Shown here piece after piece: positions 55,002 through 63,035 of a stretch of 64,000 nucleotides of DNA. Source of the stretch: Bacillota bacterium (GTDB taxonomy: Bacteria; Bacillota_I; Bacilli_A; Izemoplasmatales; Hujiaoplasmataceae); NCBI GenBank assembly GCA_018818595.1, contig JAHIRM010000013.1, forward strand, positions 186,001 through 250,000, written 5' to 3'. Each line of letters opens with the position of its first letter. Position 1 is the first letter of the stretch. The notes under the pieces were generated by a model. That model saw only the letters and a list, made by a program, of their open reading frames with translations, ran no database searches and was not told the DNA's origin. Position numbers and translations under genes: made by a program.

Positions 55002-55421
55002 ATGACAGATAAAGACATAAATGGATTAATAGATCATTTAAATAAAAATATCAGTTGCACATCCTCTTCAAAAGAGATGATAAAAAGTATTTTAAATACA
55101 TTGTATAAAAAATATCAATTTAATAATGTTTCATGGGTAATGTATGATGATGAAAAAATTATTGATTATCTGAATGCAGTAGATTACGTGAATCCATTTT
55201 CTATCGTTGATGAAATTAGATATTTTGAAAGAAATCAAGATGTCGAATATAAAAAAGTTCTAATCGACACCAATATTATCTATTTATTTCGAATTAGTGC
55301 TAGAAGCATCCTAATTTTAAATTCTTCAACAGATCAAGACGAAAAAATACTTTATGAACCATTTATCGCTATAATTACTTCATTGTTTTTAGATTGTGAT
55401 CTTGTTGCTTCTAAAAATTAA
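55002..55421 (+). CDS. Hypothetical soluble protein
   Basis: A 139-residue protein I do not recognise. It begins with a helical, polar part (DKDINGLIDHLNKN), followed by alternating strands (NVSWVMYDDEKIIDYL, KVLIDTNIIYLFRISARSILILN) that may form a small GAF-like or PAS-like fold. No membrane segment or catalytic motif. ATG at 55002 lies 5 bases after GAGGAG; ATG at 54999 is closer and less likely. It has its own strong promoter and terminator. Confidence 0.6.
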   Translation: MTDKDINGLIDHLNKNISCTSSSKEMIKSILNTLYKKYQFNNVSWVMYDDEKIIDYLNAVDYVNPFSIVDEIRYFERNQDVEYKKVLIDTNIIYLFRISARSILILNSSTDQDEKILYEPFIAIITSLFLDCDLVASKN

Positions 55422-55450
55422 AAAGATGTGTTTGAAAGACAAGTTCTTTT

Positions 55451-55475
55451 AAAGCACATTCGTTGTGTTTTTCTT
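55451..55475 (+). terminator. Terminator after the 55002 gene
   Basis: AAGCACA and TGTGTTT with a TTCGT loop, then T-rich. Confidence 0.6.
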
Positions 55476-55529
55476 CTTAATATACTATAGTTATAATGTA
55501 TTATTAATAGTTTTATAGGAGGAATGATT

Positions 55530-56123
55530 ATGGATTTTTATGAAGCGTTATCAAATAGAAGAAGCATCTATCAATTATCGAATCAATCAATAGTAAGTGA
55601 CGAGAAAATCGTCAAACTCATAGAAGCTTGTTTACAATATACCCCATCTGCATTTCATTCACAAAGCCAAAGAGTAGTAGTGTTATTTGATCAATCTCAT
55701 GCTGATTTATGGGATATTACTTTAAAGTCTTTAAAAAACATCGTTTTAGCATCAGATTTCTCAGCTACAGAAAGTAAAATGAAGGGTTTTAAAAATGCTC
55801 ATGGGACGATTCTTTTCTTTGACGATCAAGAAACTACACTTGGTTTGATGAAAAAGTTTCCTTTATACGAAAACAATTTTAAACTTTGGTATCAACAACA
55901 AAACGGAATGCTTCAAGAAAACGTATGGGTTGCTCTGTCTTTAGAAGGACTTGGCGCATCCTTACAACATTACAATGAATTAATTGAAGAAGAAGTAAAA
56001 CAAGTATTTCATCTTCCAATTCATTGGCAAATGATTGCTCAAATGCCTTTTGGAGATATTTTAGTTAAACCAGAAGAAAAACCAAACATGCCGTTAAATC
56101 AGAGATTAATCGTCTTAAAATAA
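55530..56123 (+). CDS. Nitroreductase family protein (Frm2/Hbn1-like)
   Basis: A 197-residue FMN-dependent oxidoreductase. The opening FYEALSNRRSIYQLSNQS, TPSAFHSQSQRVVVLF and the later VWVALSLEGLGASLQHYN are typical of the fatty-acid-repression-mutant (Frm2/Hbn1) subgroup. The electron acceptor is unknown. ATG at 55530 follows AGGAGGA with a 6-base gap; ATG at 55524 touches the ribosome site. Confidence 0.88.
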   Translation: MDFYEALSNRRSIYQLSNQSIVSDEKIVKLIEACLQYTPSAFHSQSQRVVVLFDQSHADLWDITLKSLKNIVLASDFSATESKMKGFKNAHGTILFFDDQETTLGLMKKFPLYENNFKLWYQQQNGMLQENVWVALSLEGLGASLQHYNELIEEEVKQVFHLPIHWQMIAQMPFGDILVKPEEKPNMPLNQRLIVLK

Positions 56124-56124
56124 G

Positions 56125-56159
56125 AAAAGAGCGCTAAAGTTACCTTTAGCGCTCTTTTT
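56125..56159. terminator. Bidirectional terminator, nitroreductase / ispG
   Basis: Perfect 15-base arms AAAAGAGCGCTAAAG (56125-56139) and CTTTAGCGCTCTTTT (56144-56158), loop TTAC. Confidence 0.92.
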
Positions 56160-57207
56160 AATAGTTGATAATTGCTTCTTTTAATGCTTCAATTAATTGT
56201 TCTTGTTTTACTTTCTTTACTTTAATACCATCAATATAGAGTATTGCTTCTTTTAATCCACCTGCAATGGCGATATTAGCCTCTCTTGCTTCTCCTGGTC
56301 CATTTACTGCACAACCCATAATCGCAACGGTTATCTCTTTGTTGATCGTTGTCAGGAATGCTTCAATTTCATTTGCGATAGGAATCATATCATATTGAAT
56401 TCTTCCACAAGTAGGACAACTAATTAATTTTGGCTTTCGATATAAATTGAAATTAGATAAGATTTCTTTTGCGACTTTAATCTCTTCTTCAGGAGAGGCC
56501 GTTAGTGAGACACGAATGGTAGAACCAATGCCTTCACTTAATAATATTCCAAGACCAACGGAAGAACGAATGGTTCCAGAAAAAATGGTGCCCGCTTCCG
56601 TGATTCCAAGATGAAGAGGATAAGGAAATATTTGAGAGGCCATACGATTTGCTTGAATCGTATCTTCCATGTTTGTTGATTTTAAAGATAGTACGATATC
56701 AAAAAAACCTAATCTTTCGAGAAGTGAAATGTGGTATTTTGCTGATTCAATCATCGCTTCAGGAGAAGCAGACCCATATTTATCTAAAATATGTTTTTCA
56801 ATGGAACCTGAGTTTATACCGATGCGAATAGGAATGTTTTTTTGAAGGCATTTATCAACAACCAGTTTTACGAGTTCATCACTGCCGATGTTCCCTGGAT
56901 TAATTCTGATTTTATCGATTCCTTGGTTAACTGCTTCAATGGCTAACAAATAATTATAATGAATATCTGCAACAAGTGGAATATGCGTAAAACGCTTAAT
57001 AAACCCAATGGCTTTTGCATCTTCTAAATCAAGAATGGCTAAACGAACCATTTCACAGCCAACGCTTTCTAAAGCTTGGATTTGTTTAATGGTTGAGGCG
57101 GTATCTTTTGTTAACGTAGTTGTCATGCTTTGAATGATGACTTGATTTGATCCTCCTATTGAAAGAGCACCAACACTTATTTTTTTTACTTCATGCCTTT
57201 TATACAT
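56158..57207 (-). CDS. ispG: 4-hydroxy-3-methylbut-2-enyl diphosphate synthase (IspG/GcpE)
   Basis: A 349-residue iron-sulfur enzyme of the MEP isoprenoid pathway. The TIM barrel shows QSMTTTLTKD, VADIHYNYLLA and KIRINPGNIG; the [4Fe-4S] ligands are in CPTCGR and GCAVNGPGEA. It converts the cyclic diphosphate MEcPP to HMBPP. ATG at 57207 follows AGGTGA; the GTG at 57216 overlaps this site. No other MEP gene is in the window. Confidence 0.96.
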   Translation of the reverse strand: MYKRHEVKKISVGALSIGGSNQVIIQSMTTTLTKDTASTIKQIQALESVGCEMVRLAILDLEDAKAIGFIKRFTHIPLVADIHYNYLLAIEAVNQGIDKIRINPGNIGSDELVKLVVDKCLQKNIPIRIGINSGSIEKHILDKYGSASPEAMIESAKYHISLLERLGFFDIVLSLKSTNMEDTIQANRMASQIFPYPLHLGITEAGTIFSGTIRSSVGLGILLSEGIGSTIRVSLTASPEEEIKVAKEILSNFNLYRKPKLISCPTCGRIQYDMIPIANEIEAFLTTINKEITVAIMGCAVNGPGEAREANIAIAGGLKEAILYIDGIKVKKVKQEQLIEALKEAIINY

Positions 57208-57224
57208 TTGCTTCACCTACGTCT

Positions 57225-57252
57225 ATTATACTCTATCAAAAAAAGAATTGAA
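57225..57252 (-). promoter_or_regulatory. Promoter of ispG
   Basis: On the minus strand TTCAAT (57252-57247), 16 bases, TATAAT (57230-57225). Confidence 0.5.
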
Positions 57253-57418
57253 TATCTTTTTTGAATTTATAATAATTCAAAATAAAACATTTATCGTTTC
57301 AATTTGGTTTGTGATATTTAAAATCAAACATAATTATGATAAACTACGAGTAAGAAAAAGATATCAATTAGTAATTGAAGACGTTTAATATAAAAGAAAA
57401 TAAAAAAAGGAGTATACT

Positions 57419-57973
57419 ATGATACATACTTTAAAAAAAATAGCCATGATTTTAAACGCAGAATGTGTTACTTGGGGACTTGGAGGATCGACTCTTTTAT
57501 ATCACTATGGGTTAGTTGAAAAGCCACGTGATTTAGATATTATCATTGAAACAAAGTCCGTAAAGCAAGTAGAAAGATTGCTCTTACTTATTGGGTATAA
57601 AATGACTCCTCTTAGAAACGATGTTTATTCTACAGAAGTATTTATGGAGTTTGTAGTCGATGATGTCGATGTAGATATCATGGCAGGCTTTTCAATTTCC
57701 AAAGGGGCATTTACATATGTGTATGATTTTAATGCTTCCTCTGTTTCGAATTATATGGTAATTGAAAATGAAGATGTTCCTTTAACTTCGTTAGAAGATT
57801 GGTATATTCTCTATCAAATGATGCCAGATCGTAGCGATAAAGTACAATTAATTGAAAAGTACTTCCTTGAAAACGGAATTGAACATTTGCATTATTTATA
57901 TGAAGCTTTGTTAAAACCTTTGCCAATGGAGATTAAAGAATCGGTTTTACAATTGATTAAAAAAGCAAAATAG
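57419..57973 (+). CDS. Nucleotidyltransferase-fold protein
   Basis: A 184-residue protein with a nucleotidyltransferase-like core: GLGGSTLLYHYGL, then DLDIII with two candidate metal aspartates, and a third acidic strand DDVDVDIMAGF. This layout occurs in AbiEii-like and other minimal nucleotidyltransferases. No partner gene (HEPN or AbiEi) is adjacent, so a toxin role is not supported. The C-terminal part is helical. Starts after AAAAAGGAG. Confidence 0.72.
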   Translation: MIHTLKKIAMILNAECVTWGLGGSTLLYHYGLVEKPRDLDIIIETKSVKQVERLLLLIGYKMTPLRNDVYSTEVFMEFVVDDVDVDIMAGFSISKGAFTYVYDFNASSVSNYMVIENEDVPLTSLEDWYILYQMMPDRSDKVQLIEKYFLENGIEHLHYLYEALLKPLPMEIKESVLQLIKKAK

Positions 57974-57998
57974 GATGAATTTTCATCCTATTTTTTTT
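57967..57998. terminator. Terminator between 57419 gene and amino-acid permease
   Basis: AAAATAGGATGAA and TTCATCCTATTTT with a 2-base centre, then more T. Confidence 0.88.
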
Positions 57999-58641
57999 AG
58001 ATATCTAAAAAGTCATATTTTAACTCTAGTTTTCTAAAAATTGTTACAATTAGAAAACTAAAAATCAAATAAAAGATGGCAGCTAGTATAAAAGGTGAAA
58101 TCGTAAAATCTCTTGAAACAATTTCTTTTACATTTCTTAAAAGATCAGATAAGGCAATCACGCTTACTAAAGCAGTATCCTTTATCAATGTAATGACTTC
58201 ATTGGTAATGGAAGGAATTTCTTTTCGAATCGCTTGTGGTAAAATAATAAAACGATATAATTGGAAATTACTTGCACCTTCAACCCGAGAAGCTTCAAAT
58301 TGCTCTTTTGAGATGCTTTCAATTCCTGCTCGAACAATTTCTGTAAAATAAGCAGAATAATTGAGAATAAATCCAATGTATGCCACCATCATTCTATCTA
58401 CACTAATGCCTAATGCGGGCAGCCCATACATGAAAAAGAATAATTGAAGCATTAAAGGAGTTCCTCGAAATAACCAAGTATAAAAAGAGATTCCTTTTTG
58501 AATGAGTTTGCCTCTTGATTTATATAATACCCCAATCAAGATACCAAAAGGTAACGACAGACAAAGTGTAACAGTAAAAATTTTAATTGAAACCAATGCA
58601 CCATCCGCTAAATATTTGATTGTGTCAATTAAATAAATCAT
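57997..58641 (-). CDS. Polar amino-acid ABC transporter permease
   Basis: A 214-residue permease of the HisM/GlnP type with about five membrane helices. Marks: FRGTPLMLQLFFFMYGLP and the EAA loop QFEASRVEGASNFQLYRFIILPQAIRKEIP. It overlaps the binding-protein gene by 4 bases. No ATP-binding subunit gene follows; the next gene downstream is convergent. Confidence 0.92.
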   Translation of the reverse strand: MIYLIDTIKYLADGALVSIKIFTVTLCLSLPFGILIGVLYKSRGKLIQKGISFYTWLFRGTPLMLQLFFFMYGLPALGISVDRMMVAYIGFILNYSAYFTEIVRAGIESISKEQFEASRVEGASNFQLYRFIILPQAIRKEIPSITNEVITLIKDTALVSVIALSDLLRNVKEIVSRDFTISPFILAAIFYLIFSFLIVTIFRKLELKYDFLDI

Positions 58642-59435
58642 TCTCTATTTAAAAAAACATCCTCATCAAACCATTTTACAGAGATTTCAGCAGTGGTGCC
58701 ATCTAGAATCATCTCGAGTAAAACTTGATTTACCATATCTCTAAAATCAGTATCTTCCAAACGAAAACCAATTCCGTATTCTTCCGTTCCAAAATTTTCA
58801 AGACAAATTTTATAAGTGTCATCTACTTGACTTAACATGTATCGTCCCATGATTTCATCGATTACAACTGCATCAATTGTTCCATTCTTTAAATCCAATA
58901 ATGCAAAATTAAATGTATCATATTTTACGAATTCTCCAAGAGAAGAATAAATATCATTTCCCACAACCGCTTCTTCAGAGGCACTACTGATTTGAACCCC
59001 CACAGAGAGCCCTTCTAGATCAGAAATTTGATCGACAGAAGAATCACTATTTACAATAATAATTTGACTATTAGCAAGGTAAGGTTCAGAAAACGACATC
59101 TCAAGTAATCTCGAATCAGTAATCGTTAGACCATTCCAAATCATGTCAATTGTTTTGCTATTTAATTCTAATACTTTTGAATCCCAGTCGATGGATTGAA
59201 ATACAACTTCAATTCCAAGCCTTAAGGCAACTTCTTTTGCTAAATCAACATCAAATCCTACAAGGTCTCCGTTGTCGTCTCTAAAGCCCATTGGCGCAAA
59301 TGTATCATCAAGCCCTAACACAAAATATCCTTTTTCTTCAATTTGCTCCCACGTAGAACTTGTTTGTTCTTGAGCGCATCCTATAACTAATAAACTCAGT
59401 AAAACAGTAAAAAATAATGCAGTAATTTTTTTCAT
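58638..59435 (-). CDS. Amino-acid ABC transporter substrate-binding lipoprotein
   Basis: A 265-residue extracellular binding protein. Lipobox VIGC gives a lipid-anchored Cys20. The mature part shows GYFVLGLDDTFAPMGFRDDNGDLVGFDVDLAKEVALRLG, the usual family-3 opening, and DMIWNGLTIT. The bound amino acid is not predictable. ATG at 59435 follows GAGGTG. A promoter with a large palindrome over its -35 lies upstream, close to a TrpR-like regulator gene. Confidence 0.93.
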   Translation of the reverse strand: MKKITALFFTVLLSLLVIGCAQEQTSSTWEQIEEKGYFVLGLDDTFAPMGFRDDNGDLVGFDVDLAKEVALRLGIEVVFQSIDWDSKVLELNSKTIDMIWNGLTITDSRLLEMSFSEPYLANSQIIIVNSDSSVDQISDLEGLSVGVQISSASEEAVVGNDIYSSLGEFVKYDTFNFALLDLKNGTIDAVVIDEIMGRYMLSQVDDTYKICLENFGTEEYGIGFRLEDTDFRDMVNQVLLEMILDGTTAEISVKWFDEDVFLNRE

Positions 59436-59454
59436 ATAATTCACCTCGGACTAC

Positions 59455-59499
59455 ATTATACACAAACACTTTAGCGTTGTAAAGCGCTAAAGTGTTTGT
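59455..59499 (-). promoter_or_regulatory. Promoter with overlapping 38-base palindrome, importer genes
   Basis: On the minus strand TTTACA (59483-59478), 17 bases, TATAAT (59460-59455). Perfect 15-base arms ACAAACACTTTAGCG (59462-59476) and CGCTAAAGTGTTTGT (59485-59499) have an 8-base centre, so the -35 sits in the centre and one arm fills the spacer. No T run follows on the minus strand, so it looks like an operator rather than a terminator. Confidence 0.6.
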
Positions 59500-59565
59500 T
59501 TCATAATGAAAACGGTTTCCAAGAATTTACTCTTTGAAAAACCGTTGGTTTATATAAAAATTTGA

Positions 59566-59868
59566 TTATTCCTTTTTCGTTTTCATTCGATCTAAGACCA
59601 AAGAATATCCATTTGCACCATATTGCAGCGATTTATTTATTCGACTGATGGTCGCAGTAGAAGCGCCAGTTTCTCGAGATATGATTTGATAAGAGGTTTT
59701 ACAATCTAACAAAGATGCCACTTTAAATCTCAATGCCATTTCTTTAATTTCTTGGATAGTGGATAAGTCTTCAAAGAAGCGATGACATTCTTCTTGCGTC
59801 TGAAGTTCTAAAATGGCTTCAAATAGAAAATCAATATTATCGTTTGCATATTTTGATTTATAAGTCAT
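59566..59868 (-). CDS. YerC/TrpR-related transcriptional regulator
   Basis: A 100-residue protein of the YerC family, related to the Trp repressor. FLFEAILELQTQEECHRFFEDLSTIQEI is the usual N-terminal part, and SYQIISRETGASTATISRINKSLQYG the helix-turn-helix. Ligand and targets are not established for the family. It lies 28 bases after nagA and upstream of the amino-acid importer, whose promoter carries a palindrome. Likely co-transcribed with nagA. Confidence 0.88.
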   Translation of the reverse strand: MTYKSKYANDNIDFLFEAILELQTQEECHRFFEDLSTIQEIKEMALRFKVASLLDCKTSYQIISRETGASTATISRINKSLQYGANGYSLVLDRMKTKKE

Positions 59869-59896
59869 GAAGAAACACCTCTTTTGTCTATTTCAT

Positions 59897-61027
59897 TTAA
59901 AAGATTTTAATTCCTTCTAAATATACACTTGTAATCTCTGAATTCTTTAATAAAATAAAATTAGCTTTTTTTGAAACTTCTAATGAACCGATATCATTAA
60001 ATAAATGCAAAAAAGAAGCTGGATTTTTGGAAAATAATTCAATGGCTTTTTCGAAAGGAGTGTTTGTATAAGAAACAAAGTTTTGTAAAGCAAGAAGAGG
60101 TGTTAAGGTAGAACCAGCTCTTACACTGCTTTTTTTCAATCGAGATACTCCATTTTTAACAGAAATAGCAGTTTTTCCTAAAAAGTAGTCACCATCTTTC
60201 GCTCCAGTTGCCATGATGGAATCAGTCACCAAGATTGCTTTAGATAAACCTTTTAGTTTTACTAGTAAATTAACGGTATCTTTATGAAGATGTAATCCAT
60301 CACAAATCATTTCGTAATAGATATCATTTGTTAATAAAGAATTAATAATACCAGGATGATGATGATCAAAAGGTTTCATAGCGTTAAAACTGTGAGTAAA
60401 GCTTTCTGCTCCGTTTTGTATGGCTTTTTCGGTTTCTTCCATACTTGCACCACTATGCCCTAAAGAAACACATACATTGTGAGCTTTAAGGTATTTAATA
60501 AGAGAATTTGCTCCTGTTATCTCAGGAGATAGAGTAACGAGAGTTATTAATCCTTTTGCAGCTTCTTGAAATTTCTTAAACAAATCAGTCGAAGCATTTT
60601 GTAAGTATTCTTCTGACATAGCTCCTTTGTAAAGAGGTGCTAAGAAAGGGCCTTCTAAGTGAATTCCTTTGATTTGTGGGAATTCACTTTGTAATGTAGC
60701 AATTTTTTCAAGTTGTAAAATCAAGGTTGGCACATCATCTGAAAGTAATGTGGGAAGAACGCTTGTCACACCATTTTTAAGATAAAACTTCATAATGATT
60801 TTCATTTCATCAAAAGACGCCATATTAAAATCATAACCCATGGCACCATGGGTGTGAATATCAAAAAAACCAGGAATTACATGAACTCCATCGATTGAAA
60901 CAACAGAAGAAGTTTCGTCTTGAATCATTGAATCCATTTTTACAATCAGATCATCTTCAACTAAAAAATCCATTTTCGTCCATTGACCGTTTTGTGAAAG
61001 CATTCCGTTCTTATAAATAGTTTTCAT
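59897..61027 (-). CDS. nagA: N-acetylglucosamine-6-phosphate deacetylase
   Basis: A 376-residue amidohydrolase that makes glucosamine 6-phosphate and acetate in amino-sugar use and wall recycling. Seen: FFDIHTHGAMGYDFN, HLEGPFLAPLYKGA, SLGHSGASMEE, THSFNAMKPFDHHHPG, ICDGLHLHKD and LVTDSIMATGAKDG with the catalytic aspartate. nagB is not in the window. ATG at 61027 chosen from GGATGG; ATG at 61030 is directly before it. Confidence 0.95.
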   Translation of the reverse strand: MKTIYKNGMLSQNGQWTKMDFLVEDDLIVKMDSMIQDETSSVVSIDGVHVIPGFFDIHTHGAMGYDFNMASFDEMKIIMKFYLKNGVTSVLPTLLSDDVPTLILQLEKIATLQSEFPQIKGIHLEGPFLAPLYKGAMSEEYLQNASTDLFKKFQEAAKGLITLVTLSPEITGANSLIKYLKAHNVCVSLGHSGASMEETEKAIQNGAESFTHSFNAMKPFDHHHPGIINSLLTNDIYYEMICDGLHLHKDTVNLLVKLKGLSKAILVTDSIMATGAKDGDYFLGKTAISVKNGVSRLKKSSVRAGSTLTPLLALQNFVSYTNTPFEKAIELFSKNPASFLHLFNDIGSLEVSKKANFILLKNSEITSVYLEGIKIF

Positions 61028-61132
61028 CATGAAACCATCCTTCTTATTATATCTATACCGAAACTTCTTTCACTTAAAAGAGCTTACAAAAATGTAAGTT
61101 TTTTAATGATAATTGACAAATAAGTCATTCAA

Positions 61133-61558
61133 TCAAATGAGTTCTTTGATTTTTTGTAATATCTCATCTACAATTGGAAGATTCTTCTTAAGCAAAAAAG
61201 TGTTTATTTCGCCAATTACTTTGTTAGAACCATCATAAAAAACGAGTGAATTCACATCTTGATTTTGAACAACTTTGCTTTCTAAAGCGACGTTTCTTAC
61301 GATTTCTAAATGAATAATTGTTTGTTGGATAAGGCGAACATAAACCGTTTTTGAACGAGAATCAATTTTAACAAAAGAGAAAAAGATAATGGAAGTATAA
61401 ATTCCACAAAGGACAATTGAAAAAAGAAAAAAGCCGATTAAGTAGCCTAGTTCAATAGGCTTGGTGTAAAGGGTAAGAACATTTATGCAAAGAAACAAAA
61501 AGTCAATAAACACACAAGTGATTTTCTGAGGAGTAGTGGTTAAAGAATATTTTTCCAT
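61133..61558 (-). CDS. Two-helix membrane protein, unknown function
   Basis: A 141-residue protein with two membrane helices (about 12-32 and 40-64) and a C-terminal cytoplasmic part of some 75 residues with alternating strands (SKTVYVRLIQQTIIHLEIVRNVALE), similar to small PH-like membrane proteins. No family is recognised. ATG at 61558 follows AAAGGGATGAT; ATG at 61567 lies within that site. Separate from nagA by about 100 bases. Confidence 0.65.
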   Translation of the reverse strand: MEKYSLTTTPQKITCVFIDFLFLCINVLTLYTKPIELGYLIGFFLFSIVLCGIYTSIIFFSFVKIDSRSKTVYVRLIQQTIIHLEIVRNVALESKVVQNQDVNSLVFYDGSNKVIGEINTFLLKKNLPIVDEILQKIKELI

Positions 61559-61665
61559 AATTATCATCCCTTTTTGAGATTATAGTTTATTATACCTCTT
61601 AATGAAATGTAAATCTATTGGTTATGCAAAATTGATTAATTTGCAACATAATGTTTCATAAACGG

Positions 61666-61693
61666 TTGACATCGGTATATAATTTGATATTAT
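61666..61693 (+). promoter_or_regulatory. Promoter of the PadR gene
   Basis: TTGACA (61666-61671), 16 bases, TATTAT (61688-61693) with an extended TG. Confidence 0.7.
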
Positions 61694-61700
61694 ATAGGTA

Positions 61701-61714
61701 TACGATATATCGTA
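61701..61714. promoter_or_regulatory. Palindrome TACGATATATCGTA, likely PadR operator
   Basis: A perfect 14-base palindrome a few bases after the -10, at the expected transcription start of the PadR gene. Placed to block transcription when bound. Confidence 0.55.
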
Positions 61715-61737
61715 ACGCGTTATAAAAAGAGGATATT

Positions 61738-62052
61738 ATGAACGAAAAAATTACTTTATCGGAAGCAACTTATTACATCTTACTAAGCCTTAAAACGCCA
61801 CTTCATGGATATGGAATTCTTAAGAAAGTAAAACTTTTGACAAATAATAGATTAATTCTTTCAAGTGGAACGCTATATGGAGCTATTACTTCTTTGCAAA
61901 AAAATAACTTTATTGAATTATTTAGTAAAGAACAAGGGAAAAAAGGGAAAAAGAATTATGTCATGACTCCTTTGGGATTTGAAGTATTAAAAAGTGAAAT
62001 CAATCGTTTTAAAGAGATGGCAGAAAATGGAAGAAGTGAGATTTCAAAATAA
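61738..62052 (+). CDS. PadR family transcriptional regulator
   Basis: A 104-residue winged-helix regulator. LSEATYYILLSLKTPLHGYGILKKVK, SSGTLYGAITSLQKNNFIELF and KKNYVMTPLGFEVLKSE are the PadR marks. It lacks the longer C-terminal domain of some PadR proteins. No transporter or DUF gene follows on the same strand, so its target besides itself is unknown. Start follows AGAGGA. Confidence 0.92.
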   Translation: MNEKITLSEATYYILLSLKTPLHGYGILKKVKLLTNNRLILSSGTLYGAITSLQKNNFIELFSKEQGKKGKKNYVMTPLGFEVLKSEINRFKEMAENGRSEISK

Positions 62053-62078
62053 AAAAAAGCATCTGATTAGATGCTTTT
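62051..62078. terminator. Bidirectional terminator, PadR / manA
   Basis: AAAAGCATC (62055-62063) and GATGCTTTT (62070-62078). The T run is stronger on the minus strand (T8), favouring manA. Confidence 0.85.
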
Positions 62079-62082
62079 AAGA

Positions 62083-62961
62083 TTATTTTAGATGAATAAG
62101 GCCAATTTGCAAATGAGCAGAAAAGGAAATGTCTAACTCATCACTTGTTATAAAACCAAAGTCACCTTTTTTAATAGGTTCATTTTGAAGAAAGCCATTT
62201 CCATTCAAACAAACAAAAAAACTGCCATATTCGTTATTTTTGATGGTTAATGAAGAGTCAATATCTAACACGTTAAAATCAAATGAATTAGAATCGATAC
62301 TTCTTTTGATTCCTGAATCGGGAATTTTTGTCACACTGATAGCTTTTTCTACATGTAAATCTCGTTTTTTATTGTGATAAAGACGATCATAATCATAAAA
62401 TCGATAAGTGATATCGCTTGATTGTTGAACTTCTAATAATAAAGTTCCTCGAAGAATGGCGTGTAAAGTTCCAGCTTCGATATAGAAAAAGTCACCTTTT
62501 TTAATTTCGATGGAACGAATCAAATGATGAAAATCTTGACGTTCTAAATAAGTTAAGAATTCAGCTTTGGTTTTTGCATTATGACCTATAATGATTTCGT
62601 TATGTGGCAAGGTATCGATGATATACCAACACTCGTTTTTACCACTTGAATGTTCTTTCTTTGCTTGTTTATCGTTTGGATGAACTTGAATGCTTAAATC
62701 ATCTGAAGCGTCAATAATCTTAACTAAAATCGGGAAATCTTTGCTTGGATGATTTCCAAAAAGTGATTTATGATTTTCCCAAATTTCTTTTAGAGTCTTG
62801 CCGGAATATTCTCCGTTTTTGATGGTACTCATTCCATTAGGATGAGCACAAATCCCCCAGCATTCACCTGTATGTTCAGAAGTTGGATAATGAAATGTAG
62901 TTTTAAGTAGGTTTCCACCCCAGATTGTTTCTTTAAATATTGGGTTAAAAAATAGAACCAT
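62083..62961 (-). CDS. manA: Mannose-6-phosphate isomerase, class I
   Basis: A 292-residue zinc enzyme linking mannose 6-phosphate and fructose 6-phosphate. Seen: FFNPIFKETIWGGNLL, the zinc ligands in SIQVHPND and KNECWYII, and FYIEAGTLHAI. The short form is typical of Bacillota. ATG at 62961 follows AGGTGA; the longer frame to 63006 would include the promoter. Confidence 0.94.
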   Translation of the reverse strand: MVLFFNPIFKETIWGGNLLKTTFHYPTSEHTGECWGICAHPNGMSTIKNGEYSGKTLKEIWENHKSLFGNHPSKDFPILVKIIDASDDLSIQVHPNDKQAKKEHSSGKNECWYIIDTLPHNEIIIGHNAKTKAEFLTYLERQDFHHLIRSIEIKKGDFFYIEAGTLHAILRGTLLLEVQQSSDITYRFYDYDRLYHNKKRDLHVEKAISVTKIPDSGIKRSIDSNSFDFNVLDIDSSLTIKNNEYGSFFVCLNGNGFLQNEPIKKGDFGFITSDELDISFSAHLQIGLIHLK

Positions 62962-62980
62962 CCTTATCACCTCTATCATT

Positions 62981-62989
62981 ATTATATCA
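62981..62989 (-). promoter_or_regulatory. Promoter of manA
   Basis: On the minus strand the extended -10 TGATATAAT with its -10 at 62986-62981; weak -35. Confidence 0.5.
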
Positions 62990-63035
62990 TATTTTAAAAA
63001 ACTCATTCCTTAAAAATGAAAAGGAGAATAAGATT

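Noticed and set aside
56125-56159. A second regulator site sharing CGCTAAAG with the 59462-59499 palindrome
   Set aside because: The arms end in A and T runs and sit between convergent genes, so a bidirectional terminator explains it; the shared 8-mer is probably chance.
57419-57973. Toxin-antitoxin system based on the nucleotidyltransferase-fold protein
   Set aside because: No HEPN, AbiEi or other partner gene is adjacent, and the gene is flanked by its own terminator.
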